Made by a program: the position numbers and the translations under genes | Notes under the pieces: model-generated | Told to the model about the DNA's origin: nothing | The model's database searches: none | The model's input: only the letters and a program-made list of their open reading frames with translations | Shown: in pieces, positions 6,960-16,267 of the stretch | Layout: each line of letters opens with the position of its first letter | Numbering within the stretch: position 1 is the first letter of the stretch | Origin: Corynebacterium jeikeium | Lineage (GTDB): Bacteria; Actinomycetota; Actinomycetes; Mycobacteriales; Mycobacteriaceae | NCBI RefSeq assembly: GCF_000738265.1 | Contig: NZ_JFCQ01000001.1 | Coordinates: 248,001-312,000, forward strand | Reading direction: 5' to 3' | Length of the DNA: 64,000 nucleotides

Positions 6960-9059
6960 ATGCCACGCCCGATTAGTAAGAACCAGCAATACGTATCTGG
7001 CCTCGACGGGCTGCGGACAATCGCAGTCGCCGTAGTAGTCCTCTATCACCTGCATATTCCCGGTTTCGTTGGCGGGCTCTTGGGAGTCGGCGTGTTCTTC
7101 ACTTTGTCGGGTTACCTCATCACCGGCAACCTCATGCGCTCCTGGGACACAAAGGGTCACCTGAGTCTGGGAACCTTCTGGTTGCGCCGCTTCCGGCGCC
7201 TCATGCCCGCTGTGATCATCACGCTGATCGCCACCCTGATTCTGGCGGCGGCGCTGACCCGCGACAAGCTCACCGACCGCTTCTGGGAGGCACTGTCCAG
7301 CCTGTTCTACGTCAACAACTGGCACACCATCTTCCAAGAAAAGTCCTACTGGGATAACTTCGGTGGGCCCAGCCCGCTGAGCCACATGTGGTCACTATCG
7401 GTCGAAGAGCAGTTCTACCTGATCTGGCCTCTGCTTCTGCTTGGTCTGCTGCTCGTCACGCGTTCGCGCACCGGTGCGCTGGCTGGATCCTTCCTGCTGA
7501 CCCTTGCCTCTTTTGCCTGGATGTGGATCGTCGCCTCCCCCGGGATGGATAACACCCGGGCGTACGAGGGCACGGATACGCGCGCGGGTGGCCTTCTGCT
7601 GGGAGCCTGCTTGGCGATCTGGCTTTCCTCGCGCCGTGCAGCCGGAAAGTCCACGCAGCCGGCCGTGAAGATTGCGAACCTTTTCGGCTTTATCGGCTTG
7701 GCAGGCATCGCTGCGCTGGTGTTTTTCGTCGAGCAGGAGTCGATGTTCCTGTACCACGGCGGGTTGATTCTGCTGACCGTGGCAACAGCTCTGGCGATCT
7801 TCGCCGTGCTACACCCGGCAAGCATCTGGAGCGCCGTGTTGGGCTTCGGCCCCATACGCTGGCTCGGCGAGCGCTCGTACGGCATCTACCTCTGGCACAT
7901 GCCGGTTATCGCCTTCATGCCGCAGACTTGGCTGGAGCAGCACAAGCTGCTGGGCAGCGCCATCACCATCGGTGTGAGCGTAGCCCTGGCTGCCCTCAGC
8001 TGGACCTTGGTGGAGGATCCGATCCGCCGAAACGGTGTGATCCCACCGATCAAGGCGTGGCTGCGCAGCCGCAAGGCGGACCGCGAGGTCGGCGACACGT
8101 CCGGGGCTGCTTCCCGAGGCATTATCCGCCACCCCTTCCCCGCCTACATCGCTTCCGGCGCCACCGTCATCTTGGCCGCCGTGGTTGCTATTGGTGCGAC
8201 GCCCATTAGTGTCACCCCCAGCAACGCTCAGCAGGGCGCTGGCACGGGTCAGGGCGGTCATCGTGCCATGGAGCTGAACCCAGCCGAACGCCCCGCCAAC
8301 GCCGGAGCGGCTGGGGCAGCTGGTGGGGCGAAAAAGCCTGACGCCAACCCGCAGGCTCAGGGGCAGGACAAGGGCAAGGCCAAGGCTTCTGCGTCCTCGC
8401 TGACGAGCTGCAAAAAGGTTGTGCACGTGGGCGACTCCACCTCTATCGGCATGTTCTCTACCGACCAGGTAGAGGATCCCAAGAACACAGCGTTTGAAAC
8501 GTATGTGAAGTATGGAGCCAGCGAGGTCGTGGACAGCGTCTTCGGTGCCCGCGCGACCACGGAAGGCTGGCAATCCCCGGACGGTTCACAGAACTACCCC
8601 TCCGCCGTGGATTCCGTGAAGGAGCTGCTGCCGAGCGCCAGTGGCCCCGATACGTGCTGGGTGATTGCAACCGGTGTGAACGACGCTGCGAACATCGCCG
8701 CCGGAGCGACGATGGAATCGCCAGAGCGCATCCGCACCATGATGGATCTACTGCGCGACCAGAAGGTTCTGTGGCCGACGGCTACGACCAATACCAACGA
8801 GGGTTACTACGCCAAGTCCAACATGGAGACCTTTAACCAGGCTCTGCGGGATGCACAGAAGGACTACCCCAACCTGCGCATTTACGACTGGGCCAGCGAG
8901 GCCAAGCCCGAGTGGTTCGCCCTGGATGATTACGCGCACTACGGCGCGAATGGAAACACGCAGCGCGCCCAGCGCTTCGCAGCCGCCCTAGCCAAGGCCT
9001 ACCCGAAGGACAAGGATGGTCAGCCATCCGACGAACTGATCGTCAACTCCGGGCTGTAA
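6960..9059 (+). CDS. OatA-like acyltransferase with C-terminal SGNH domain
   Basis: A two-part membrane O-acyltransferase of 699 residues. Residues about 10-420 form the acyltransferase-3 domain with roughly ten to eleven membrane helices, including the conserved VLYHLHIPGF histidine and GVGVFFTLSGYLITG. After a linker rich in G, A, Q and K (about 420-475), an extracytoplasmic SGNH domain follows, with the nucleophile block VHVGDSTSIG, the GVND block and the terminal DDYAHYG Asp-His pair. Such proteins move acetyl groups across the membrane onto peptidoglycan, polysaccharide or mycolate acceptors; the acceptor here is unknown. It stands alone between divergent and convergent neighbours. Its stop lies in a 13-bp tandem repeat. 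Confidence 0.87.
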   Translation: MPRPISKNQQYVSGLDGLRTIAVAVVVLYHLHIPGFVGGLLGVGVFFTLSGYLITGNLMRSWDTKGHLSLGTFWLRRFRRLMPAVIITLIATLILAAALTRDKLTDRFWEALSSLFYVNNWHTIFQEKSYWDNFGGPSPLSHMWSLSVEEQFYLIWPLLLLGLLLVTRSRTGALAGSFLLTLASFAWMWIVASPGMDNTRAYEGTDTRAGGLLLGACLAIWLSSRRAAGKSTQPAVKIANLFGFIGLAGIAALVFFVEQESMFLYHGGLILLTVATALAIFAVLHPASIWSAVLGFGPIRWLGERSYGIYLWHMPVIAFMPQTWLEQHKLLGSAITIGVSVALAALSWTLVEDPIRRNGVIPPIKAWLRSRKADREVGDTSGAASRGIIRHPFPAYIASGATVILAAVVAIGATPISVTPSNAQQGAGTGQGGHRAMELNPAERPANAGAAGAAGGAKKPDANPQAQGQDKGKAKASASSLTSCKKVVHVGDSTSIGMFSTDQVEDPKNTAFETYVKYGASEVVDSVFGARATTEGWQSPDGSQNYPSAVDSVKELLPSASGPDTCWVIATGVNDAANIAAGATMESPERIRTMMDLLRDQKVLWPTATTNTNEGYYAKSNMETFNQALRDAQKDYPNLRIYDWASEAKPEWFALDDYAHYGANGNTQRAQRFAAALAKAYPKDKDGQPSDELIVNSGL

Positions 9060-9089
9060 TTCTGGGCCGTAATTCTGGGCTGCAACTCG
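9051..9089 (+). repeat. Three 13-bp repeats at the acyltransferase stop
   Basis: The units GGGCTGTAATTCT, GGGCCGTAATTCT and GGGCTGCAACTCG are exactly adjacent. The gene's TAA is in the first unit, and a second TAA recurs 13 bases on. The unit resembles the 13-bp repeat found after prfC at 32309. Confidence 0.75.
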
Positions 9090-9171
9090 GAGCTTCTCAT
9101 CCCGGATCAATAACGGCGGCACGGGCTTCGAGCTGGCTGTGACTTGAACCAGCCGCGCCGCCGGCCTTCCT

Positions 9172-10335
9172 CTAGTCCAGCTTGAACTCGCGGGCGATCA
9201 GCAGCTTCATGATCTCGTTCGTCCCGCCATAAATGCGCTGCACACGCGCGTCGGTGTACATGCGAGAGATCGGGTACTCGCGCATAAAGCCGTAACCACC
9301 GAACAACTGCAGGCAGCGATCCGCTACGGAACTCTGCAGATCGGAGGCCAGGTACTTCGCCGCCGAAGCCTGCGCTGTGGTTAGCTTGCCCTCGATATGG
9401 AGCCCCGTGCAGTGATCGGTAAGGGTCTTCGCCGCCAGCGTCTCACTCGCGCACTCTGCCAGCACGAACTGCGTGTTCTGGAATCCCAGCAGCGGTCGGC
9501 CGAACGCCTCGCGCTCATTGACGTAACGGATGGTCTCGCGCACGGCGCCTTCGCATGCGGACGCCCCGGCGATGGCCAGGATCAAGCGCTCCTGAGGTAG
9601 CTGCTGCATCAGTTGGATGAAGCCTTTGCCCTCCACCCCGCCGAGCAGGTTGTCGGCGGGAACGCGCATGTCAGTGAAAAACAGTTCGCGGGTGTCCTGG
9701 CCCCGCTGGCCGATCTTGTCCAGCACCCGACCGCGCTCGAAACCCTCCAGGTCCTTGGTCTCTGCAACGATGAGCGACAGTCCCCTACCACCCGGCTGCT
9801 CGTTCGTGCGGGCGACGATCACGACAACGTCGCAGTGCGTGCCGTTGGTGATGAAGGTCTTGGAGCCGTTGATCACCCACTCGTCGCCGTCTAGCTCTGC
9901 CCGGGTCTTGATGGCCTGCAGATCCGAGCCGGTGCCGGGCTCAGTCATGGCAATCGCGCCAACGAGCTCACCACTGGCCATTCCCGGCAGCCAGCGCTTG
10001 CGCTGCTCCTCGGTGCCGAGCTGGTAAATGTAGTGAGCAACGATGACGGAGTGCACACCGTTGTGCCACGCGGAATCGCCAGCCAGGCCGAGCTCCTGCT
10101 GGATCACTGCCTCGTGGGCAAAGGTGCCACCACCTCCGCCGTATTCCTCGGGGATGGAGGCGCACAGCAGGCCAGCCTCGCCGGCCTTGTTCCAGAACTC
10201 CCGTTCCACCTGGTGGTTTTCTTCCCACTTCAGCTCGTTGGGGGTGACTTCCCTGGCGATAAACTCGCGGGCGTGCTGGCGTAGGGCGTCCGTTTCTTCG
10301 GTTTCCCAGGTGGCGCGGTAGTTATCCAGAATCAT
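9172..10335 (-). CDS. Acyl-CoA dehydrogenase
   Basis: An FAD-dependent enzyme that introduces the alpha-beta double bond into acyl-CoA esters and passes electrons to ETF. At 387 residues it has the usual family length. The N-terminal helical domain includes IPEEYGGGGGTF. The middle beta domain has the FAD-binding AMTEPGTGSDLQ and GSKTFITNG. The C-terminal helical domain ends with QLFGGYGFMREYP and IYGGTNEIMK, where the catalytic glutamate is expected. The ATG at 10335 has GGGAG upstream. No other beta-oxidation gene adjoins it, so chain length and pathway remain open. Confidence 0.9.
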   Translation of the reverse strand: MILDNYRATWETEETDALRQHAREFIAREVTPNELKWEENHQVEREFWNKAGEAGLLCASIPEEYGGGGGTFAHEAVIQQELGLAGDSAWHNGVHSVIVAHYIYQLGTEEQRKRWLPGMASGELVGAIAMTEPGTGSDLQAIKTRAELDGDEWVINGSKTFITNGTHCDVVVIVARTNEQPGGRGLSLIVAETKDLEGFERGRVLDKIGQRGQDTRELFFTDMRVPADNLLGGVEGKGFIQLMQQLPQERLILAIAGASACEGAVRETIRYVNEREAFGRPLLGFQNTQFVLAECASETLAAKTLTDHCTGLHIEGKLTTAQASAAKYLASDLQSSVADRCLQLFGGYGFMREYPISRMYTDARVQRIYGGTNEIMKLLIAREFKLD

Positions 10336-10506
10336 TGCAGTGGCTCCCTCGTGAGTCTCGTGAGTCTCGCTCGTCAGTATCGAAACACCAGCGCTTAATT
10401 TTGCTGGCGAAATACTTTCTTGGGAGCAACGGTACAACAGCACACCCTTGCCCTTCCCCCACATTCCAAAAACTCGGGCTTATTTTCCGCTATTGGAAAT
10501 GAAAAG

Positions 10507-10580
10507 TCCCCCCAGTCGGACTCGAACCGACACTGAACGGATTTTAAGTCCGCTGCCTCTGCCAATTGGGCTATAGGGGG
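10507..10580 (-). tRNA. tRNA-Leu (anticodon UAA), short variable arm
   Basis: A cloverleaf can be drawn by eye. The acceptor CCCCCTA pairs with TGGGGGG (one G-U). The D stem is GCC/GGC. The anticodon stem GCGGA/TCCGT holds the loop CTTAAAA, anticodon UAA. The variable region is only five bases, and the T stem is GTCGG/CCGAC. The discriminator is A and CCA is not encoded. UAA reads leucine UUA, yet bacterial tRNA-Leu normally carries a long class II arm, absent here. The 5' end overlaps the last ten bases of the upstream ppx gene, so the two are probably processed from one transcript. Confidence 0.85.
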
Positions 10581-11554
10581 CGTGCCATGACCTCTGCCAG
10601 CACTCCGTCCAATATATCTTTCTCACTAATTGTGATCTCACTAAGCCCCCAGTCTAGAAACTGGCTTGTGAAGGCATCCACCACAATCGCACCGCCACCG
10701 ATCACATCCGCACGGCCCGGGTGCATAGGCCCGTATTCGCACCGCTGCGGTGGCGTCAATTCCACCAGCGAGCGCGCCGTAGACCGGAAGTCTTCCAGCG
10801 ACAGGGTGGCCATGTGGATGCGCTCCGGGTCGTAGGACGAAAGCCCCAGGGTAAGGGCGGCAAGGGTCGTCATCGTGCCAGCCACACCAACGATCTGGTC
10901 GACAGCCCGCAACTCCACGTGCTCCCGAACCTTGCCCAGCAGCTCCTCCACAAAGGCGCGGGCTTCCGCGACCTGCTGTGGGGTGGGCGGCTGGTCCACC
11001 AGGAAGCGTTCCGTCAGCCGCACACACCCCATATCCGCAGAAAAGGCCTGCGGTTCGCGCCCCGGACCGTGCACCACGAACTCCGTGGAACCGCCACCAA
11101 GGTCGATCACGCAGATAGTGCGTTCCTCGGCATCGGGCAGGTCGGTGACGGCACCGCGGAAGCTAAGCTCTGCCTCCTGCTCCCCGGAGATCACCTGTGC
11201 GACCGCCCCCTCGCGCACGCGGCCGAGGTGACGGCGGGTGATCTCGAAGAACTCTTCGCGGTTCGTGGCATCGCGGGTGGCGGAGGTCGCGCCCATCATC
11301 ACGTCGACCACCCCGTATTCCACCATCCGGTCGGCGTAAATCTGCAGAGCCTTGTCTACACGCTCCAGGGCTTCATCGGCGAAACGACCCGTCGCGTCTA
11401 CCCCCTGCCCAAGTCGGACAATGATGTTATCCCTATTTAGCTCTTTGACCTGGCCATCCGACGTACCTTCACTGATCAGCAAGCGGATGGAATTGGTACC
11501 GCAGTCGATGGCGGCAAAGCGAGGATTGGCGGATTCGTTTGGGGCAGCACTCAT
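10571..11554 (-). CDS. ppx: Ppx/GppA family exopolyphosphatase
   Basis: Hydrolyses terminal phosphates from inorganic polyphosphate (or pppGpp in GppA members). The 327-residue protein has the ASKHA fold: AIDCGTNSIRLLI at the N-terminus as phosphate loop 1, GATSATRDATNREEF in the middle and VIDLGGGSTEFVV as phosphate loop 2. It lacks the C-terminal HD domain of the long enzymes, as expected for the short actinobacterial Ppx. The ATG at 11554 (M-S-A-A-P) is chosen over an in-frame ATG at 11587. It follows eno, divIC and the DUF501 gene on the same strand, and its stop lies inside the downstream tRNA gene. Confidence 0.88.
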   Translation of the reverse strand: MSAAPNESANPRFAAIDCGTNSIRLLISEGTSDGQVKELNRDNIIVRLGQGVDATGRFADEALERVDKALQIYADRMVEYGVVDVMMGATSATRDATNREEFFEITRRHLGRVREGAVAQVISGEQEAELSFRGAVTDLPDAEERTICVIDLGGGSTEFVVHGPGREPQAFSADMGCVRLTERFLVDQPPTPQQVAEARAFVEELLGKVREHVELRAVDQIVGVAGTMTTLAALTLGLSSYDPERIHMATLSLEDFRSTARSLVELTPPQRCEYGPMHPGRADVIGGGAIVVDAFTSQFLDWGLSEITISEKDILDGVLAEVMARPL

Positions 11555-11614
11555 GGTTCCCAGGCTACCGGAGTGCCCCGGAACCACCGGGTTTCAGTGC
11601 CCGCTTCGCGCCAC

Positions 11615-12181
11615 TTATTCAGCGACGCTAGCGCTTTCCATCGACGTTCCCAGCGAGGCGGACGTCGGCCAGTCCGCAGGCAGCGCGGCGCCTTCCAGCT
11701 TGGGGTTGTTTTCAATCGCCAGCGCCACCGCTTCGGTACCCAGGCGCACCCGCTCTGGCCCCTCCGCCAGGGCGTAGGCGATCAAGACGTGCAGGCATTT
11801 CACGCGGTCAGGCATGCCTCCGCCAGAGAAATCCGTGCCCAGATCCTCCATCTTGTTGCGCTCGGCTAGGTAATGCTCGTGCGCCGCGCGGTAGTCGGCC
11901 GCCAGCTCTTCGTCTTCGCCCAGTCGATCCTGCATCGTCTTCATCACACCAGCGACTTCCAGGCGGGAAGCCTCGGCGGTCAGGCGCGGATCGGTGAGGT
12001 AGTACAGCGTGGGGAAAGGGGTGCCATCGGGCAACCTCGGCTGGGTCTTCACCACGGCCGGAACGCCGTCGGGCGTGTAGTAACTGACTTCCACCACACC
12101 GCGCAATGGTCGGCCTAGCTGCTTGCGCATTACCTCAAGGTCATCGTTGGTCGGTGGGCCGGGCTGGCGGATGTTGGTCAT
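11615..12181 (-). CDS. DUF501 domain-containing protein
   Basis: A 188-residue protein of a conserved actinobacterial family with no assigned reaction. The conserved block RGVVEVSYYTPDGVPAVVKTQ near residues 28-48 and FPTLYYLTDPRL shortly after are characteristic. The middle, KMEDLGTDFSGGGMPDRVKC, contains a conserved cysteine region. It lies between divIC and ppx, the order seen in other Corynebacteria and Mycobacteria, suggesting co-transcription from upstream of divIC. There is no signal peptide or membrane segment. Confidence 0.85.
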   Translation of the reverse strand: MTNIRQPGPPTNDDLEVMRKQLGRPLRGVVEVSYYTPDGVPAVVKTQPRLPDGTPFPTLYYLTDPRLTAEASRLEVAGVMKTMQDRLGEDEELAADYRAAHEHYLAERNKMEDLGTDFSGGGMPDRVKCLHVLIAYALAEGPERVRLGTEAVALAIENNPKLEGAALPADWPTSASLGTSMESASVAE

Positions 12182-12196
12182 TGCGGTGCTTTCTCG

Positions 12197-12249
12197 TTTC
12201 TTGTATTCGCGGCTTCTTGTATTCGCGGCGTCTTTTGGTCTCGGCGCTA
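12197..12249 (-). repeat. 16-bp tandem repeat after the divIC stop
   Basis: TTTCTTGTATTCGCGG (12197-12212) and CTTCTTGTATTCGCGG (12213-12228) are adjacent and differ by one base. A decayed third copy runs up to the divIC stop (12247-12249). The repeat fills most of the gap between divIC and the DUF501 gene. Confidence 0.7.
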
Positions 12250-12978
12250 GTTAGCTGGTGCTTGTTCCGGTGCGGGTTGTGGAGCCCCCTCCGGGGCTCC
12301 CGGGTTCTGTTCGGGAGCCTGTTCAGGGTTCTGCTCTGGCACTGTCGGCAGCTTGTGGTTTTCCTTCGCCGGGTCGCTGCTCTCGTCCTTCGCTTCCTCT
12401 GGGGTAGAGATGGAATCCCACAGCCGCGCATACCAATCCCGGCTGGCCTCGTCGCCGGTAGCATCCTCGCCCTGTTCGGTTCCCAGCTTATCGGCGTGAA
12501 TCTTCGGGGAGATAATGCGATAGGCCGACTCGCCAGGTTCAATCAGCCCCAGCCGGGTACGCGCTTGCTCCTTGATGTAATCCTGATCGCGGTAGCGGTT
12601 GAGCTCGTCGGTCAGCTCCGCCTTTTCTTTCTCTTGCCCCTCGATCTTCGCATTAATCTGTGCCAGCTCCGCGCGTTGCTCGAAGTAGTTGCGCAGCGGG
12701 TTTGCGATCGACAGTGCCAGGAAGATCGCCAGCATCAGGGCCACGAGCCACGTCGCTGGACTCATGCTTTTCGGCACTGCCACAAAGGTTCGCGCCATTC
12801 GCTTCGGCGCTGTTTGTGCGCGCTCGCGGCGCCTCTCGCGCCTTTCGATCGACCGTGCGCGGGGCAGTCGGGCGGACTCGGGGCGGTCGCTTTCCCGCCC
12901 CTTTCTTTCTGACGCCACATCTGCGTGCGTCAGGCCCTCCGGTTCCTTTCCCGGTTCGCCCTTGGTCGATTCGCTCAT
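12247..12978 (-). CDS. divIC: Septum formation initiator, FtsB/DivIC family
   Basis: A single-pass division protein that links with FtsL and FtsQ in the divisome. The 243 residues comprise a charged cytoplasmic N-terminus of about 75 residues rich in R and E. A transmembrane helix around 80-100 (ATWLVALMLAIFLALSI) follows, then a periplasmic coiled coil of about 40 residues (AQINAKIEGQEKEKAELTDE) and the family motif QARTRLGLIEPGE. The last 80 residues are a disordered tail with P-E-Q repeats. It lies directly downstream of enolase, an order conserved in actinobacteria. Confidence 0.87.
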   Translation of the reverse strand: MSESTKGEPGKEPEGLTHADVASERKGRESDRPESARLPRARSIERRERRRERAQTAPKRMARTFVAVPKSMSPATWLVALMLAIFLALSIANPLRNYFEQRAELAQINAKIEGQEKEKAELTDELNRYRDQDYIKEQARTRLGLIEPGESAYRIISPKIHADKLGTEQGEDATGDEASRDWYARLWDSISTPEEAKDESSDPAKENHKLPTVPEQNPEQAPEQNPGAPEGAPQPAPEQAPAN

Positions 12979-13015
12979 GGTCTACAGAGTCTAGCGAAGC
13001 GAGGCCGAAATGCGA

Positions 13016-13053
13016 GTAGCCCACGGCCACCAACGTGGGTGGGCGTGGGCTAC
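13016..13053 (-). terminator. Strong hairpin between eno and divIC
   Basis: GTAGCCCACG (13016-13025) pairs exactly with CGTGGGCTAC (13044-13053), with an inner CCACC/GGTGG stem. There is no good U-tract on either strand, so it may attenuate, stabilise the eno 3' end or mark processing rather than fully terminate. Confidence 0.6.
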
Positions 13054-13075
13054 TGCGAGGCTAATCCGCGCGGGA

Positions 13076-14434
<1,359 letters not shown>

Positions 14435-14520
14435 CTACGACGCTGGCGCAGCAGTACGCCTCCATTGTGGCACCGTCACAGATTTTTCGCCGTCACCCTC
14501 AGAAATTTAGCCCTCCCTAA

Positions 14521-14536
14521 AGGGGGAACTCCCCCT
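14521..14536 (-). terminator. Short hairpin at the end of the transglycosylase gene
   Basis: AGGGGG (14521-14526) pairs with CCCCCT (14531-14536) around AACT. On the minus strand it is followed by TTTAGGG. It overlaps the stop codon of the gene ending at 14535, making a compact terminator. Confidence 0.5.
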
Positions 14537-15410
14537 ATTGCGGCGACTGGCCCAGTGCGTAGTTCGCCGCCGCGTCCCGCACATCCGCGACGTACCTGTC
14601 GGACAGGTTGTACCCCTTAATGGCGCTTGTCCAGCCACTTTCAGTGCTTAGATCGCGCCCCTTGCTGCACAGCAGTACTGCCGCGGAAGCTGCCGCATCA
14701 TAAACGCTCTGCGGGTTCTTTTCGCCGTCGTTATCGGCATCTACTCCGTAGATCTTCCAGGATTCGGGGATGAACTGCATGGGTCCCAGCGCACGGTCGT
14801 ACTTCCGGTCGCCATCGAGCCGTCCGTCGTCGGTATCGTCCACCTTCGCAAAACCTTCGCCATTCAGCTGCGGACCGATGATGTCGGGCTCGGCAATGCC
14901 CTGGTCGTTAAGCTTGGCAGCCCCAAAGGTCTCTCCGTCGTAGGTTCCGTGGCGAGTCTCTACGTAACCGAGCCCCGCGAGGGTATTCCAGGAAAGACTG
15001 CACTCGGGGGTCTTCGCGCGGACGAAAACCTCCGCTTTTCCATAGGCCATCAATGCTTGCAAGGGGATGTTCAGCTCCTCCGACTTCGGTTTAGCCCAGT
15101 CCAGAAGCTTCTGATAGCTAGCGTCTGCGTCTTCCAGATCCACAGTCGGAGCGGGAGCCGCAGCCTTCGGCGGCACATCAGTGGGCACCGGCAGGCGGTC
15201 GGATTCCGCGTTGTTTTTGCCGGAGACGAAACCGGCGACAAGGTAGCCCACCAGAGCAATAATCGCCAAAAGGGCAACGACCACTACGAAGAAGCCACAC
15301 CCGCCGAGCAACCCTCGGTTCGGGCGGCCACTGTCGGCTGCTTCGCTGGCCTCCCACAAAGATTCGTTCGGTTCGATTCTTTGGGGGCGACGATAGCGGT
15401 TAGACGCCAT
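14535..15410 (-). CDS. Membrane-anchored lytic murein transglycosylase (SLT_2/MltB-like)
   Basis: Cleaves peptidoglycan glycan strands non-hydrolytically at the outer face of the membrane. The 291-residue protein has a basic cytoplasmic start, one transmembrane helix at about 37-63 (FFVVVVALLAIIALVGYLV) and a linker. The catalytic domain follows, with the putative catalytic glutamate in GYVETRHGTYDG and the substrate groove motif ALGPMQFIPESWKIYG. KNPQSVYDAAASAAVLLC completes the family pattern. The neighbourhood (eno, divIC) matches that of mycobacterial LpqU, but here the anchor is a helix rather than a lipobox. Confidence in the activity is high; the cellular role is inferred. Confidence 0.87.
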   Translation of the reverse strand: MASNRYRRPQRIEPNESLWEASEAADSGRPNRGLLGGCGFFVVVVALLAIIALVGYLVAGFVSGKNNAESDRLPVPTDVPPKAAAPAPTVDLEDADASYQKLLDWAKPKSEELNIPLQALMAYGKAEVFVRAKTPECSLSWNTLAGLGYVETRHGTYDGETFGAAKLNDQGIAEPDIIGPQLNGEGFAKVDDTDDGRLDGDRKYDRALGPMQFIPESWKIYGVDADNDGEKNPQSVYDAAASAAVLLCSKGRDLSTESGWTSAIKGYNLSDRYVADVRDAAANYALGQSPQ

Positions 15411-15470
15411 AAATGTCCTTACCTAGCCTGTTTCGTACACTGCGCATTTGCTACTGCTCTGCTTGCGCCG

Positions 15471-16151
15471 TTAGCCCTGCGCAGCTTCCCTGACCAATAC
15501 TGCGCTTAGACTACTGGCCGGCAGCTGAACTCGTTTCTCCGACTCGGCCAAAACCAGCTCTGCCATATCTGCAAACACCCTTTCGCCGACCGTGAACTGT
15601 GCCCCTGGCAGTACACCGTTCTGGGTTAGGTAACGCACCAGCGCATCATCCCTGTCACTAATGCGATCCACGACCAGATGTTGGCCCGTGTGGGCGTCAG
15701 AAAGAAGGAAAGCCGAACTTTCCGGCACGTCGCCCCCCTCATCAGGGATCGGGTCACCGTGCGGGTCGCGGGTGGGGTTATTCAGCAGCGAAGCGATGCG
15801 CGCGACGAAGGTATCAGAGACCGCGTGTTCCAGAACTTCGGCTTCGGCATGCACCTCATCGAGGTCGTAGCCCAGGTGATTGCACAGAAACGTTTCGATC
15901 AACCGGTGGCGGCGAACCATCGCGAGGGCGATTTTGCGCCCGGTCTCGCTCAGCGCAATGTCGCCGTAGGGGGCGTGCTCGACAAGACCTTGAGCGGACA
16001 AACGCTTGATGGCTTCGGAAGCCGTCGACGGGCGCTGTTCCATGTGGGAAGCCAAAACGGAGAGGGATACCCCACTACCGGACCACTCCTGCAGGTCGAA
16101 AATTTTCTTCAGGTAGTCCTGAGATCGCTCGGGCAGGTCGTTGACATGCAT
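15471..16151 (-). CDS. mntR: Manganese-responsive regulator MntR (DtxR family)
   Basis: A metal-activated repressor. The 226-residue protein has a winged helix N-terminal domain (LSVLASHMEQRPSTASEAIK is the recognition helix region). A metal-binding dimerisation domain follows (RRHRLIETFLCNHLGYDLDEVHAEAEVLEHAVSD, with the family's Cys, Glu and His ligands), then a C-terminal SH3-like FeoA domain. It diverges from a manganese-type ABC transporter. A palindrome identical in its arms to the corynebacterial MntR site lies in the shared region, which favours MntR over an iron-type DtxR. Confidence 0.85.
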   Translation of the reverse strand: MHVNDLPERSQDYLKKIFDLQEWSGSGVSLSVLASHMEQRPSTASEAIKRLSAQGLVEHAPYGDIALSETGRKIALAMVRRHRLIETFLCNHLGYDLDEVHAEAEVLEHAVSDTFVARIASLLNNPTRDPHGDPIPDEGGDVPESSAFLLSDAHTGQHLVVDRISDRDDALVRYLTQNGVLPGAQFTVGERVFADMAELVLAESEKRVQLPASSLSAVLVREAAQG

Positions 16152-16217
16152 GCAGCCCAGTGTACGGGGGTGAATGGCTTTAAAGAACTCGTGCTTGTGG
16201 TTTACACTGCACTATAT

Positions 16218-16235
16218 TGTTCACTTTATTGAACA
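16218..16235. promoter_or_regulatory. MntR operator
   Basis: TGTTCA-CTTTAT-TGAACA is a perfect 6-6-6 palindrome. Its arms equal those of the 18-bp MntR motif I recall for Corynebacterium glutamicum. A TATATT -10 candidate (16213-16218) touches its left edge, so a bound repressor would block transcription of the transporter operon. Confidence 0.75.
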
Positions 16236-16267
16236 TTGAAACTCTCGCAGAAGGAAAGTTTAGAAAC

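Noticed and set aside
9090..9171. Bidirectional terminator between the acyltransferase and acyl-CoA dehydrogenase genes
   Set aside because: GC-rich complementary stretches (CGGCGGC and GCCGCCG) exist, but pairing is irregular and no U-tract follows.
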